From Acidibrevibacterium fodinaquatile (GTDB taxonomy: Bacteria > Pseudomonadota > Alphaproteobacteria > Acetobacterales > Acetobacteraceae), in assembly GCF_003352165.1 (NCBI RefSeq), contig NZ_CP029176.1, positions 248,001 to 312,000 of the forward strand: a DNA stretch of 64,000 nt. Direction: 5' to 3'. The position numbers and the translations under genes are program-made. The notes beneath the pieces were generated by a model, which saw nothing but the letters and a program-made list of their open reading frames with translations, ran no database searches and was not told where the DNA came from. Shown here one piece after another: positions 1 through 8,811 of this stretch; position 1 is the first letter of the stretch, and the number at the start of each line of letters is the position of its first letter.

Positions 1-747
1 CTGTTTGCCGCCGGCGAGCCCTACGCCCGCCACGCCGAATGGCGCGATCCCGAGACCGCGTTTCTCGGCACGCGGCGGCTGATGGCGCTGGCGCGCGAAA
101 CCGGCCGGCCGGCGCATCTCGTGCATGTCTCAACGGCGGAGGAATTCGCCTATCTCGGCGCGTTTCGCGACATCACGACCGTCGAGGTGCTGGTCAATCA
201 TCTGACGCAAGTGGCGCCAGACTGTTATGAGCGGCTCGGCGCCTATGCCGTCATGAACCCGCCGCTTCGCGAGGCGCGCCATGTCGAGGCGGCGTGGCGC
301 GCGGTGCGCGACGGGCTGGTGGACAGCGTCGGCTCCGATCACGCGCCGCACAGCCGGGCGGCGAAGGCGCGGCCCTGGCCGGAGACGGCGGCGGGGCTGA
401 CCGGCGTCCAAACCCTGGTGCCGCTGATGCTCGATCACGTGCATCATGGCCGGCTTTCGCTGTTGCGCCTCGTCGATCTGCTCGCCGCCGGCCCGGCGCG
501 CGTCTTCGGCGCGGTCGGGAAGGGGCGGATCGCCGCCGGCTATGATGCTGATTTCACGCTGGTCGATCTCGGCGCGCGCCGGCGGATCGAGAACGCCAAG
601 ATGGCAACCCCCTGTGGCTGGACCCCGTTTGACGGTATGACCGTCACCGGCTGGCCGGTGATGACCGTGCTGCGTGGCGAGGTCGCAATGCGCGATGACG
701 AGGTGTTGGGGGCGCCGCGCGGGCGGCTGGTGCGGTTTTTCTCGTGA
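1..747 (+). CDS. pyrC: Dihydroorotase, C-terminal part (5' end outside window)
   Basis: Converts carbamoyl-aspartate to dihydroorotate in de novo pyrimidine synthesis. The reading frame is open from base 1, so the N-terminal part with the metal-binding HxH motif lies outside the window. Visible landmarks are HLVHVSTAEE, the conserved VGSDHAPHS segment carrying the catalytic or metal-binding Asp, the AGLTGVQTLVPLML stretch and the closing amidohydrolase strand FTLVDL. These are typical of the dihydroorotase branch of the amidohydrolase superfamily. The next gene begins 26 bases after the stop. An inactive paralogue paired with aspartate carbamoyltransferase (PyrC' type) cannot be excluded because the first metal ligands are not visible. 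Confidence 0.9.
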   Translation: MFAAGEPYARHAEWRDPETAFLGTRRLMALARETGRPAHLVHVSTAEEFAYLGAFRDITTVEVLVNHLTQVAPDCYERLGAYAVMNPPLREARHVEAAWRAVRDGLVDSVGSDHAPHSRAAKARPWPETAAGLTGVQTLVPLMLDHVHHGRLSLLRLVDLLAAGPARVFGAVGKGRIAAGYDADFTLVDLGARRRIENAKMATPCGWTPFDGMTVTGWPVMTVLRGEVAMRDDEVLGAPRGRLVRFFS

Positions 748-772
748 GGGTGGGCGTCGGGGAGGGGCGGTT

Positions 773-1531
773 GTGACGCAGGTGGCACAGTTTGGGCAGG
801 TTTCCGCCCCACGCCTGGTGATTACGCTCGGGCTCTATGGCAGCGCTTCGACCTGGCTTTTTAATGTCGTGCGTGAGACGCTGAACGCCGCTCATGGGGT
901 GGAGCGGGTCTGCGCCTATTATGCCGACGCGATCGCGCTCATTCTTCAGGATGGCGCGATCCCTGGCCGGCATGTCGTCGTCAAGATGCATGTCGGGGAT
1001 GACTCGCTGCCGGCTTTCGTCTATCTCGCCCAACCGCTCCTGCTGCTCAGCGTGCGCGACCCGCGCGATGCCGTGGTGTCGTTGATGGAGCGTTTCGACC
1101 AGGATTTCGACAAAGCGGCGTCGCGCGTCGTGCAAAGTGCCCGGCGCATTTTCCCGTTCGCGGCCGCAGGGCACCCCTATCTGCGCTATGAGGACAATTT
1201 CTTCGCGCGCCGCGAAACCCTCGACGCGATCGCCGCCCGGCTTGGTGTCGCGCTGGCGGACGCCACCAAGACGGCGATTTTCAGCCGTTATGAAACCAAC
1301 GCGGTGCGAGATTTCGCAACGCATGTCGGCGAGCTGCCGAAGGACAGGCTGGATGGCGGCGAGGCTGACCTTTTCGATCGCGTGACGCATATTCATCGCG
1401 GCCATATCGGCGATGGCCTGATCGGCAAATGGCGCGAGCGCCTCTCGCCCGCGCAAAGTGCTGCGATCACGCAGGCGCTCGGCGATTTCATCGCGAATTT
1501 CGGCTATGGGCCTGGCGCTGCCGGTGTGTAG
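773..1531 (+). CDS. Sulfotransferase-like protein
   Basis: A 252-residue protein resembling PAPS-dependent sulfotransferases. The N-terminal strand-loop LGLYGSASTWLFN (about residues 19-31) fits the 5'-phosphosulfate-binding loop. LLLLSVRDPRDAVVSL (about residues 95-110) fits the 3'-phosphate-binding segment with its conserved Arg and Asp. I chose the GTG at 773 because a GGGGAGGGG ribosome site lies just upstream; an in-frame ATG at 674 would overlap pyrC heavily. The acceptor substrate cannot be told from sequence. It is shorter than the sulfotransferase domain of the large fusion at 40545-43790 and not closely similar to it. Confidence 0.7.
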   Translation: MTQVAQFGQVSAPRLVITLGLYGSASTWLFNVVRETLNAAHGVERVCAYYADAIALILQDGAIPGRHVVVKMHVGDDSLPAFVYLAQPLLLLSVRDPRDAVVSLMERFDQDFDKAASRVVQSARRIFPFAAAGHPYLRYEDNFFARRETLDAIAARLGVALADATKTAIFSRYETNAVRDFATHVGELPKDRLDGGEADLFDRVTHIHRGHIGDGLIGKWRERLSPAQSAAITQALGDFIANFGYGPGAAGV

Positions 1532-1683
1532 CTAGCCCGATCGGCGCCCCCTCCGGGCGCGCCCGATCATGAGCGCGGGGTTCGGTGCGCCACCGGCCGA
1601 CGCGGGGACAAATAGCGAGTTACCATTGCTTTACCTTATTGCGGCACTATCGGGGCTGTTTGCACGTCTTCGAAGAGGTTCCG

Positions 1684-3387
1684 ATGCCGTTTTCCCTTGC
1701 GTCGCTGCGCCAGCCACGGCTCTCCGTTCGCCAGCTCATGATCGTCGCGGCGTCGCTGGTTTCGCTCGCGATCATCGCCGGCCTCGCGATGGTCGAGCAG
1801 TATCACGACATGCTCGACGCCAAGATTGCCAAGCTCCGCGCGGTGACGGAGGAGGCGCTGTCGGTCGCCGCGGTCCTCGAAAAAAAGGTCGAGGCCGGGC
1901 AGTTGACGCGCGAGGAGGCGATCAAGCAATTTCGCGATACGGTGCGCCCGCTCCGCTTCGATAACGGCACCGGCTATATTTTCTCCTATGACATGAATGG
2001 CCTGACGATGATCCTCGGGCCAACCCCGGAACGCGAGGGGACCAATCTGTTCGAGGTGCGCGATCCCGAGGGATTTCCCTTCGTGCAGGAGGAAATCCGC
2101 GTCGCCAAGGCCGGCGGCGGCACGCTTTCCTATCATTATCCCAAGCCGGGGAGCAAAGTTGCGCTGCCGAAAATTAGCTATGTCGCGCCGTTTGCGCCGT
2201 GGAATCTCTATGCCGGCGCGGGGCTCTATACCGACGATCTGCGCGCGGCGCTGTGGTCGAAATTTCTTCGTTTCGGGGGGATCATTCTCGCCCTGTTCGC
2301 CGCCTCCAGCGTGATCGCCTGGCTGGTTGCGCGCAGCATCACGCGGCCGCTTTCGCGCTTGCAGCAACGCATGATCGATCTCACCAAGGGGGATCTCGGC
2401 GCCGAAATCCCCGGCCATGACCGCGGTGACGAAATCGGCGAAATGGCTCGCGCGGTCGAAGTATTCCGCCAGAACGCGATCGAGCGGGCGGAACTCCGTG
2501 CCGAACAGGAGCGGCAGGCTAAGCGGGCGTCTGAGGAGCGGCGTTTGGCGCGGCTCGAACTCGCCGATGGGTTCGAGCGGAGCGCCGGCGCGATCGTCGC
2601 CGCCGTCGCCGGTGCCGCGACGACGATGCAGAACACCGCGCGCGGTATGACCGGCATCGCCGAGGATGCCTCGGCGCAGACCGCGAAAGTCGCCCAGGCG
2701 GCGGGCGAGGCGAGCCGCAATGTCCAGACCGTCGCCGCCGCCACCGAGGAATTGAGCGCCTCGATCGGCGAGATCAACCAGCTCGTCAGCCGTTCCGCCG
2801 AAACCGCCGCGCGTGGCGTTGCCGAGGCGCGGCGCACCGACGAGACGGTCAAAAGCCTCGCCGAAGGGGCGCAGAAAATCGGCGATGTGATCATGCTGAT
2901 CCAGACCATCGCGGCGCAGACCAATCTCCTTGCGCTGAATGCGACCATCGAGGCAGCGCGCGCCGGCGACGCTGGCAAGGGCTTCGCCGTCGTTGCCTCG
3001 GAGGTGAAAAATCTCGCCAACCAGACCGCGCGCGCGACCGAGGAGATCGCCGGTCAGATCGCGACCATCCAGGGGGCGACCAGCCAGGCGGTTGCCGCCA
3101 TCGCCACGATCGGGGAGATGATCGGGCAGATGAACGAGGCGACGACCAGCATCGCCGCCGCGATCGAGGAGCAGGGGGCGGCCACGCGCGAAATCGCCGG
3201 CAATGTCGGCCAGGCGGCGCACGGCACCGAAATCGTCTCGACCACCATCACCACCGTCGCCCGCACCTCTTCAGAGGCCGGCAACGCCGCCGGCGAGGTG
3301 TTGCAGGCGGCCGGCGAACTCTCCACCCAATCGGCGAAACTCCGCGGCGAAATCGACAATTTCCTCGCGACCCTCCGCGCCGCCTGA
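1684..3387 (+). CDS. Methyl-accepting chemotaxis protein with single Cache sensor
   Basis: A 567-residue transmembrane chemoreceptor. The order is: membrane helix 1 (about 17-36), periplasmic sCache_2-like sensor (about 40-190, with [12 protein letters not shown] and the [15 protein letters not shown] close typical of the family), membrane helix 2 (about 196-216), HAMP (about 217-268), then a long coiled-coil signalling domain. Its hairpin tip, [19 protein letters not shown], at about 408-426 contacts CheA and CheW. There is no C-terminal CheR/CheB-tethering pentapeptide. The start is the ATG with GAAGAGG upstream; an upstream extension to 1585 reads as non-conserved sequence. No che genes are near, so it is an orphan receptor. 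The ligand is unknown; this sensor class often binds small carboxylates. Confidence 0.9.
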   Translation: MPFSLASLRQPRLSVRQLMIVAASLVSLAIIAGLAMVEQYHDMLDAKIAKLRAVTEEALSVAAVLEKKVEAGQLTREEAIKQFRDTVRPLRFDNGTGYIFSYDMNGLTMILGPTPEREGTNLFEVRDPEGFPFVQEEIRVAKAGGGTLSYHYPKPGSKVALPKISYVAPFAPWNLYAGAGLYTDDLRAALWSKFLRFGGIILALFAASSVIAWLVARSITRPLSRLQQRMIDLTKGDLGAEIPGHDRGDEIGEMARAVEVFRQNAIERAELRAEQERQAKRASEERRLARLELADGFERSAGAIVAAVAGAATTMQNTARGMTGIAEDASAQTAKVAQAAGEASRNVQTVAAATEELSASIGEINQLVSRSAETAARGVAEARRTDETVKSLAEGAQKIGDVIMLIQTIAAQTNLLALNATIEAARAGDAGKGFAVVASEVKNLANQTARATEEIAGQIATIQGATSQAVAAIATIGEMIGQMNEATTSIAAAIEEQGAATREIAGNVGQAAHGTEIVSTTITTVARTSSEAGNAAGEVLQAAGELSTQSAKLRGEIDNFLATLRAA

Positions 3388-3397
3388 GTGGCGTTTC

Positions 3398-3455
3398 ATA
3401 CCAGCCAGCCGAAAGAATGACACGTCGCTTGAAGACGGTTGGCTGGTATCTTTTT
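3398..3455 (+). terminator. Probable terminator after the chemoreceptor gene
   Basis: An inverted repeat with arms ATACCAGCCAGCC (3398-3410) and GGTTGGCTGGTAT (3437-3449), one G-T pair, is followed by CTTTTT. It lies 11 bases after the chemoreceptor stop. The loop is long at 26 nt, so efficiency is uncertain. Confidence 0.5.
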
Positions 3456-3491
3456 GATGTTGCGCGCAGCCGCCACACCAACCCTGCGCGC

Positions 3492-3521
3492 ATACCGGTC
3501 AGCGATTTCGCTGACCGGTAT
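3492..3521. repeat. Perfect 13-bp hairpin in the mcp-znuA intergenic region
   Basis: Arms ATACCGGTCAGCG and CGCTGACCGGTAT pair perfectly around a 4-base ATTT loop. No T-tract follows, so it is not an ordinary terminator. It starts and ends with the same ATACC/GGTAT as the preceding imperfect hairpin. It may be an interspersed palindrome or an mRNA-stability structure. Confidence 0.55.
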
Positions 3522-3539
3522 CGCACCGCATCGCGTGAG

Positions 3540-3566
3540 CCCCGCCCGTCCCAGGGCGGGGTTTTT
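3540..3566 (+). terminator. Strong rho-independent terminator
   Basis: The stem CCCCGCCC/GGGCGGGG, perfectly paired around a 6-nt loop, is followed by five T. It would block read-through from the chemoreceptor side before the znu promoter. Confidence 0.8.
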
Positions 3567-3593
3567 GCCGTCGGCAGGGCTGAAAACCGGGGA

Positions 3594-3625
3594 TTGCCGG
3601 CCAAAAAGAAACGTTATAATGTTTC
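3594..3625 (+). promoter_or_regulatory. znu promoter with Zur-like operator
   Basis: GAAACGTTATAATGTTTC (3608-3625) is an 18-bp near-perfect palindrome (16 of 18 positions symmetric) of the AT-rich kind bound by Zur. It contains a consensus TATAAT at 3615-3620, with a TTGCCG -35-like box 15 bases upstream at 3594-3599. A repressor bound here would cover the -10 box. It lies 34 bases before the znuA ATG, and no other gene could be served on the plus strand. Assignment to Zur rather than another Fur-family regulator rests on the motif plus the transporter downstream. Confidence 0.7.
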
Positions 3626-3659
3626 GTTTTGGCCCCTCATGCTCCAGGAAACCTCGCTC

Positions 3660-4544
3660 ATGCCGCGTTTTCGTCTGCGCCCCTTCGGCTTTGTCGCCGG
3701 CGTTGGTCTTGCCGCATGCCTTGCCTCCGCCGCCGAGGCTGGCGCCCTCGGGGTGGTTGCCGCCGAGAATTTTTATGGCGATGTTGCCCGCCAGATCGGC
3801 GGTGCCGCCGTCTCGGTCACCAGCATTCTCGAAAATCCCAACCAGGATCCGCATCTCTTTGAGGCCAGCCCCTCGGTCGCGCGGGCGGTCGCGGCCGCCA
3901 AAATTGTCGTCTATAGCGGCATCGACTATGATCCGTGGATGGAAAAGCTGCTCGCCGCATCGCCGCGAGAGCGCAGCGTCATCGTTGTTGCCGCGCTGAT
4001 CGGGCGCAAGACTGGCGACAATCCGCATATCTGGTATGATCCCGCGACCATGCGCCTGTTCGCCGAGCGTTTCGCCGCCGTCCTCAGCGATGCCGACCCG
4101 GCCGACAAGGCCGAGTTCGCCGCCAATCTGGCGCGGTTCGAAGGCTCGCTCGCGCCGATCGAGGCCAAGATCACCGCCCTTCGCGCCCGCCTTGCGGGGA
4201 CGCCGGTCGCCGCCACCGAGCCTGTCTTCGGCGAGATGTTCGCGCGGCTCGGCATGGTGGTCCGCGATATGGCGTTCCAGATGGCGGTGATGAACGACAC
4301 GGAACCCGCGGCCAAGGATGTCGCCGCGTTCGAGAACGATCTCCGCCAGCATCGCGTTCGTCTGCTCGTCTATAACGCGCAGGCGAGCGATCCGGCGGCC
4401 GAGAAGATGGAAAAGATCGCCCATGCGGCGGGCGTGCCGGTTGTCGGCGCGAGCGAGACCGAGCCGCCGGGGGAGGATTATCAGCATTGGATGGCGGCGG
4501 AACTCGATGCCGTTGATCGCGCCCTGCCTGCGTCGCATCCTTGA
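3660..4544 (+). CDS. znuA: Zinc-type ABC transporter substrate-binding protein
   Basis: A 294-residue periplasmic metal-binding protein of the cluster A-I family that hands a divalent metal to ZnuBC. The N-terminal signal is hydrophobic; AEA-G near residue 27 fits signal peptidase I, but LAAC at 17-20 could be a lipobox. Likely metal ligands are His65 (QDPHLF) and His123 (NPHIWYD), with a C-terminal acidic site near Glu268. The usual third His is replaced by Glu in the TEPVFGEMF segment (187-192). The His-rich loop of classical ZnuA is absent. The start is the ATG after the operator. It is first in a tight znuA-znuC-znuB operon. Zinc is inferred from the Zur-like site; manganese is the alternative. 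Confidence 0.85.
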   Translation: MPRFRLRPFGFVAGVGLAACLASAAEAGALGVVAAENFYGDVARQIGGAAVSVTSILENPNQDPHLFEASPSVARAVAAAKIVVYSGIDYDPWMEKLLAASPRERSVIVVAALIGRKTGDNPHIWYDPATMRLFAERFAAVLSDADPADKAEFAANLARFEGSLAPIEAKITALRARLAGTPVAATEPVFGEMFARLGMVVRDMAFQMAVMNDTEPAAKDVAAFENDLRQHRVRLLVYNAQASDPAAEKMEKIAHAAGVPVVGASETEPPGEDYQHWMAAELDAVDRALPASHP

Positions 4545-5356
4545 GCCTCCTCGCCTTTCATAACGTCACCTTGGCGTTCGGCGGGCGGGAGGTGTTGCGC
4601 GGCATCGATCTTACGATCGAGGCGGGGGAGTTCGTCGGCCTGCTTGGCCCCAATGGCGCCGGGAAGACGACGCTGCTGCGCGCCGCCCTTGGCCTTCTTG
4701 CGCCGCGCACGGGTGAGGTTCGCGTGTTCGGCGCGCCGGCGCGGCGGGGCAATCCGGCGATCGGCACCATTCCGCAAAGCCGCGCTTTTCCCGGCGCGAT
4801 GCGGCTTTCGGGCTATGATCTGGTCGCGGGCGTGGTGCGCGGCCATCGCCTGGGCCTGCCCATCCTCGGCCGCGACGGGCGGCGCGAGGTCGCGGCGGCG
4901 CTCGAGCGGGTCGGGGCGAGCGCTTTGGCGCGGCGCCCGCTCGGCGAACTCTCGGGCGGCGAGCGGCAGCGCCTGCTGCTCGCGCAGGCGCTGATCGGCG
5001 AGCCGCGTTTGCTGCTTCTCGACGAGCCGCTGATCAATCTCGACCCGCGGCATCAGCACGAAATCGTCACCCTGGTGCGTGACGTTCAGCGCGAGCGTGG
5101 CCTCACGGTGATTTTCACCACGCACGAGATCAACCCGCTGCTCGGCGTGCTCGATCGGGTGCTCTATCTCGGGGGCGGCGCGGCGGCGCTGGGGCCGGTC
5201 GAGGCGGTGATCACCGGCCCTGTCTTGTCGCGCCTTTATAACGCGCCGATCGAGGTGGTGCGGCTCGGTGGGCGCATTTTCGTTTTCTCCGGCGCGGCCG
5301 AACTCGAAGCCAACGCCCATCGCCACGACGACGGCGGGCATTCTCACGATGCTTGA
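4541..5356 (+). CDS. znuC: Zinc ABC transporter ATP-binding protein
   Basis: A 271-residue ABC ATPase that powers the importer. Walker A is GPNGAGKTT (about 36-44), the signature is LSGGERQR, Walker B is LLLLDEPLINLD, and the switch His lies in the FTTHE segment. The start is a TTG that shares bases with the znuA stop (TTGA), indicating translational coupling. The C-terminus is His-containing (HRHDDGGHSHDA), a tail often seen in metal-transport ATPases that may bind metal. It partners with the permease encoded immediately downstream. Confidence 0.92.
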   Translation: MSLLAFHNVTLAFGGREVLRGIDLTIEAGEFVGLLGPNGAGKTTLLRAALGLLAPRTGEVRVFGAPARRGNPAIGTIPQSRAFPGAMRLSGYDLVAGVVRGHRLGLPILGRDGRREVAAALERVGASALARRPLGELSGGERQRLLLAQALIGEPRLLLLDEPLINLDPRHQHEIVTLVRDVQRERGLTVIFTTHEINPLLGVLDRVLYLGGGAAALGPVEAVITGPVLSRLYNAPIEVVRLGGRIFVFSGAAELEANAHRHDDGGHSHDA

Positions 5357-6158
5357 CTATGAGTTCATGCGCAACGCCTTCGCCGCTGCCGGCATCGTCG
5401 CCATCACGGCGGGGATCATCGGATATTTCCTGGTGCTGCGTGGCCAGAGTTTCGCCGGCCACGCATTGTCCCATGTCGGTTTCACCGGCGCGACCGGCGC
5501 GGCCCTGCTCGGGATCGCGCCGCTTGCCGGGTTGATCGCGGCGACCTTGCTGGCCGGGCTCGGGATGGGGGTGCTCGGGGTTGATCGTGCCAGCCGCGAT
5601 GTCGCGATCGGCATGGTGCTCGCCTTCGCGCTCGGGCTCGGGATGCTGTTTCTGCATTTTTTCACGTCCTATGCGACCGTCGCGACCGCGCTGCTGTTCG
5701 GCAATGTGCTGGCGGTGGAACGGGAGACGATCCTGCTGCTCGCCGCCCTCGGCGCTGGCGCGCTCGCAACCCTCGCGGTGATTTCGCGCCCGCTTTTGTT
5801 TGCCAGCCTGCAGCCCGAACTCGCCGAGGCCAAGGGGGTTTCGCTGCGGCTCTATGCGGTTCTCTTTCTCGCCATCGTCGCCATCGCGACCGCGCTGGCG
5901 GCGGAGGTGGTCGGCGTGTTGCTGGTGTTTACTTTGTTGGTCGGCCCGGCGGCGGCGGCGATGCCGGTGACCCGCCATGTCGCGACCGGGGTCGCGCTGG
6001 CCGCGACATTGGCGCTCGCTGAGGCCTGGGGCGGCCTCGTGCTCGCGTATTATACGGATTGGCCGGCGAGCTTCGCGATCACCCTGCTCAGCGCCGCTTT
6101 TTATGCCCTCGCCCATCTCGGTCCCGGGGCTCTGGCGCGGCTTCGCGCGCGGCGCTAA
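5349..6158 (+). CDS. znuB: Zinc ABC transporter permease
   Basis: A 269-residue integral membrane protein of the ABC-3 metal permease family with about eight hydrophobic helices, including GYFLVLRGQSFAGHALSHVGF near the N-terminus, typical of ZnuB/MntB. The ATG at 5349 overlaps the znuC stop by 8 bases; a longer in-frame extension to 5268 would lie wholly inside znuC and is rejected. It forms the membrane channel through which metal from ZnuA is moved into the cytoplasm. Confidence 0.92.
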   Translation: MLDYEFMRNAFAAAGIVAITAGIIGYFLVLRGQSFAGHALSHVGFTGATGAALLGIAPLAGLIAATLLAGLGMGVLGVDRASRDVAIGMVLAFALGLGMLFLHFFTSYATVATALLFGNVLAVERETILLLAALGAGALATLAVISRPLLFASLQPELAEAKGVSLRLYAVLFLAIVAIATALAAEVVGVLLVFTLLVGPAAAAMPVTRHVATGVALAATLALAEAWGGLVLAYYTDWPASFAITLLSAAFYALAHLGPGALARLRARR

Positions 6159-6251
6159 TAAAGGGCAAGACATCTGTCGTTTCACCCGACCCAGACCCGA
6201 CCGTGGGCGTGGCCGGGGCTGACGGCGGGGCAAAACGGGTGGGAAGCCGGC

Positions 6252-7406
6252 GTGACGACATTCCAGCAACGCCGCCTTGGCGTCATGGCGGCCGGCTTCG
6301 GCACTTTCATCAATCTTTATACCACCCAGGCCATTCTCGCCGTTCTTGCTGGCGCCTATGGTGTGCCGCTCGCCGAAACCGGCCTCACGGTCACCGCGCC
6401 ACTGGCCGCGGTTGCGATCGTCGCCCCGTTCGTCGGCTCGATTTCGGATCGGCTGGGGCGCAAGCGCCTGATCGTTGGCGCTGGCTTTCTCATTGCCGTG
6501 CCGACGCTCGCCATCGCCTTCGCGCCGAGTTTCGCCGCCCTGCTCGCCTTCCGCTTCGCGCAAGGGCTGCTATTGCCGTTCATTTTCGCGGTGACGATCG
6601 CCTATATCGGCGATGAGGTGACGGATGCGGAGAATATCAGCCTTGCTGGCAATTATTCGATCGGCACTATTCTCGGCGGATTTTGTGGCCGCCTCGTCGC
6701 CGGCTACAGCGCGGCGTTGATCGGCTGGCGGGCCGGATTCATCTTTCTTGGAACCCTCACCGCGGCGGCGGCGCTGATCGTCATGCTATGCCTGCCCCCC
6801 GAGCAGCGTTTCCGCCCGCAACGCGGCGTTCGCGCCGCGCTTGAGGGGTTTGCCGCTCATCTCGTCAACCCGCGGCTGATCGCGACCTATGCCGCCGGTT
6901 TCGCGGTGCTGTTTTCGATCGTGGCGACCTTCACCTTCGTCAATTTCCTCTTGGCGGCGCCGCCTTATCGGCTCGGCCCGGCAGAACTCAGCAATGTCTT
7001 CGCGACCTATCTGGTCGCGCTCGTCTCGACGCCGCTCGCAACGAGGCTCGCCATTCGCTTCGGCCGGCGTGTGACCCTTACACTCGCGGCGCTGAGCGGG
7101 ATCGCCGGGCTTTTGCTGACGCTCGCGGCGCCGCTCGGCTGGGTCGTCGCGGGGCTTGCGCTCGGGGTTGGCGGGATGTTCATCGAGCAGGTGATGGCGC
7201 TCGGCTTTATCGGCACGGTGGCGGCGCGGGCGAAATCCACCGCGGTCGGGCTCTATGTTACTTTCTATTATATCGGCGGCAGCCTCGGCGGCCTGCTCCC
7301 CGCCGGCATTTGGCATGCGGCTGGCTGGCCGGGGTGCGTTGCCCTCGTCGCCACGGTTCAGCTCGTGATGTTGGCGATCGCGCTGCCCTTTTGGCGCCCA
7401 GCCTGA
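6252..7406 (+). CDS. MFS transporter (YnfM-like)
   Basis: A 384-residue major facilitator protein with about 12 hydrophobic segments. The loop between helices 2 and 3 has the MFS signature SISDRLGRKRLIVGAG. FGTFINLYTTQAILAVL at the N-terminus and the general layout resemble the YnfM/arabinose-efflux-like group. The start is a GTG preceded by GGGAAG. It follows znuB by 93 bases with no clear promoter, so it may be read with the zinc operon, but the family gives no reason to link it to zinc. Substrate unknown. Confidence 0.8.
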   Translation: MTTFQQRRLGVMAAGFGTFINLYTTQAILAVLAGAYGVPLAETGLTVTAPLAAVAIVAPFVGSISDRLGRKRLIVGAGFLIAVPTLAIAFAPSFAALLAFRFAQGLLLPFIFAVTIAYIGDEVTDAENISLAGNYSIGTILGGFCGRLVAGYSAALIGWRAGFIFLGTLTAAAALIVMLCLPPEQRFRPQRGVRAALEGFAAHLVNPRLIATYAAGFAVLFSIVATFTFVNFLLAAPPYRLGPAELSNVFATYLVALVSTPLATRLAIRFGRRVTLTLAALSGIAGLLLTLAAPLGWVVAGLALGVGGMFIEQVMALGFIGTVAARAKSTAVGLYVTFYYIGGSLGGLLPAGIWHAAGWPGCVALVATVQLVMLAIALPFWRPA

Positions 7407-7420
7407 AAACACTCTCCCAA

Positions 7421-7457
7421 GAAAAAGTTTTTTGGTTCTTTTTTTCAAAAAAGAACC
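7421..7457 (+). repeat. Single right end of the hairpin-ended repeat family
   Basis: AAAAAGTTTTTTGG leads into a perfect 11-bp hairpin, GGTTCTTTTTT/AAAAAAGAACC with a TC loop (7434-7457). It matches the right ends of the composite elements at 26876-26995 and 51420-51527. No left end is found nearby. It could also act as a terminator for the MFS gene. Confidence 0.75.
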
Positions 7458-7564
7458 GCTTTCTTCCCCTCTTGCTTCCTCCCTTTCCCGAGGGGGCATT
7501 TCCCGCGCTCGCCCCGGCTGCTAAAACGCCCCGCATTCGCGGAGGCTAAGGCAAAGGCGCGGCG

Positions 7565-8314
7565 ATGGCTGGACATTCCCAATTCAAGAACATCATGCAC
7601 CGCAAGGGGGCGCAGGATGCCCGCAAGGCGCGGCAATTCGCGAAGCTCATTCGCGAAATCACCGTCTCCGCCCGCGCCGGCCTGCCTGACCCTGCTGCCA
7701 ATCCGCGTCTGCGCGCTGCCTGTGCCGCGGCGCGCGAGGCCAATATGCCGCGCGATACCATCGAGCGGGCGATCAAAAAGGCCAGTGGCACCACCGGCGG
7801 CGAGGATTTCGTCGAAATCCGCTATGAGGGTTACGGCCCGGCCGGGGTTGCGGTGATCGTCGAGGCGCTGACCGACAACCGCAACCGCACCGCGTCTGAC
7901 ATCCGCTCGGCGTTTGCCAAACACGGCGGCGCCCTTGGCGAGACCAACTCGGTTTCGTTCCTGTTCACCCGGAGCGGCGTCGTGCGCTATCCGAGGCGCG
8001 TCGCTGATGACGACACGATGCTGGAGGCGGCGATCGAGGCGGGGGCGGAGAATGTCGTGAGCGATGACGAGGGCCATGAGGTCACCACCGGGGTCGAGGA
8101 TTTCTTTGCCGTCCGTGACGCGCTCGAGGCCCGCTTCGGCCCGCCCGAGACGGCGCGGATCGAGTGGCGGCCGGGAACCCTGGTTACGCTGGACGAGGAA
8201 AAAGCGGCGAGCGTGCTCAAATTGCTCGACGCCCTGGAGGAGAGCGACGACGTGCAGAACGTCTACGCCAATTTCGACATTCCCGAGATGGTGATGCGGA
8301 AGCTTTCGGCCTGA
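7565..8314 (+). CDS. yebC: YebC/PmpR-family protein (TACO1-like)
   Basis: A 249-residue protein of the YebC family, described variously as a transcriptional regulator and as a translation factor relieving ribosome stalling at polyproline. The N-terminus [18 protein letters not shown] is diagnostic; canonical members have HSKW where this has HSQF. The remaining blocks, [32 protein letters not shown] and [15 protein letters not shown], fit well. It overlaps ruvC by one base (ATGA), as in many proteobacteria. A polyproline role would be relevant to the proline-rich TolA encoded nearby, but that link is only inference. Confidence 0.95.
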   Translation: MAGHSQFKNIMHRKGAQDARKARQFAKLIREITVSARAGLPDPAANPRLRAACAAAREANMPRDTIERAIKKASGTTGGEDFVEIRYEGYGPAGVAVIVEALTDNRNRTASDIRSAFAKHGGALGETNSVSFLFTRSGVVRYPRRVADDDTMLEAAIEAGAENVVSDDEGHEVTTGVEDFFAVRDALEARFGPPETARIEWRPGTLVTLDEEKAASVLKLLDALEESDDVQNVYANFDIPEMVMRKLSA

Positions 8315-8811
8315 TGATCCGTGTCCTCGGCCTCGATCCTGGGCTGCGCTTCACCGGCTGGGGGGTGATCGGGCAGGAGGGCAGCCGGCTCATCCATCTC
8401 GCCGACGGGGTCATCGCGACCGCGGCCGAGGCGCCGGTTGCGACGCGGCTCTGTGCGCTGCACGCGGCGCTCGCCGCTTTGATCGCGGCGCATCGGCCGG
8501 AGGAGGCAGCGGTCGAGGAGACCTATGTCAACCGCAACGGCCAGGCGACGCTGAAGCTCGGCTATGCCCGCGGGGTCGCGTTGCTCGCGCCGGCCCTGGC
8601 CGGGATCGCGGTCGCCGAATATGGCGCGAAGACGGTCAAGCGTTCGGTGGTCGGGACCGGCGGGGCGAGCAAGGAGCAGGTGGCGATGATGGTGCGCCGG
8701 CTGTTGCCGGGGGCAACCCTGTCCCGGCTCGATGCCGCCGATGCGCTGGCGGTCGCGATCTGCCACGCCCATCACCGCGCGAGCCGCCTTGCCTGGGCGC
8801 AAGCCTCGTGA
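8314..8811 (+). CDS. ruvC: Crossover junction endodeoxyribonuclease RuvC
   Basis: A 165-residue Holliday-junction resolvase. The acidic catalytic residues can be placed: Asp8 in LGLDPGLR, Glu68/69 in AAVEETYVN, and Asp140/Asp143 in LDAADALAVAICHAHH. The length is normal for the family. It starts at the ATG overlapping the yebC stop and ends 4 bases into ruvA, so yebC, ruvC and ruvA are probably translationally coupled. It cuts junctions moved by RuvAB. Confidence 0.97.
   Translation: MIRVLGLDPGLRFTGWGVIGQEGSRLIHLADGVIATAAEAPVATRLCALHAALAALIAAHRPEEAAVEETYVNRNGQATLKLGYARGVALLAPALAGIAVAEYGAKTVKRSVVGTGGASKEQVAMMVRRLLPGATLSRLDAADALAVAICHAHHRASRLAWAQAS

Noticed and set aside
1636-3222. A 528-codon minus-strand frame opposite the chemoreceptor
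   Set aside because: Antisense of a clear MCP; repetitive Arg/Gly/Asp composition.
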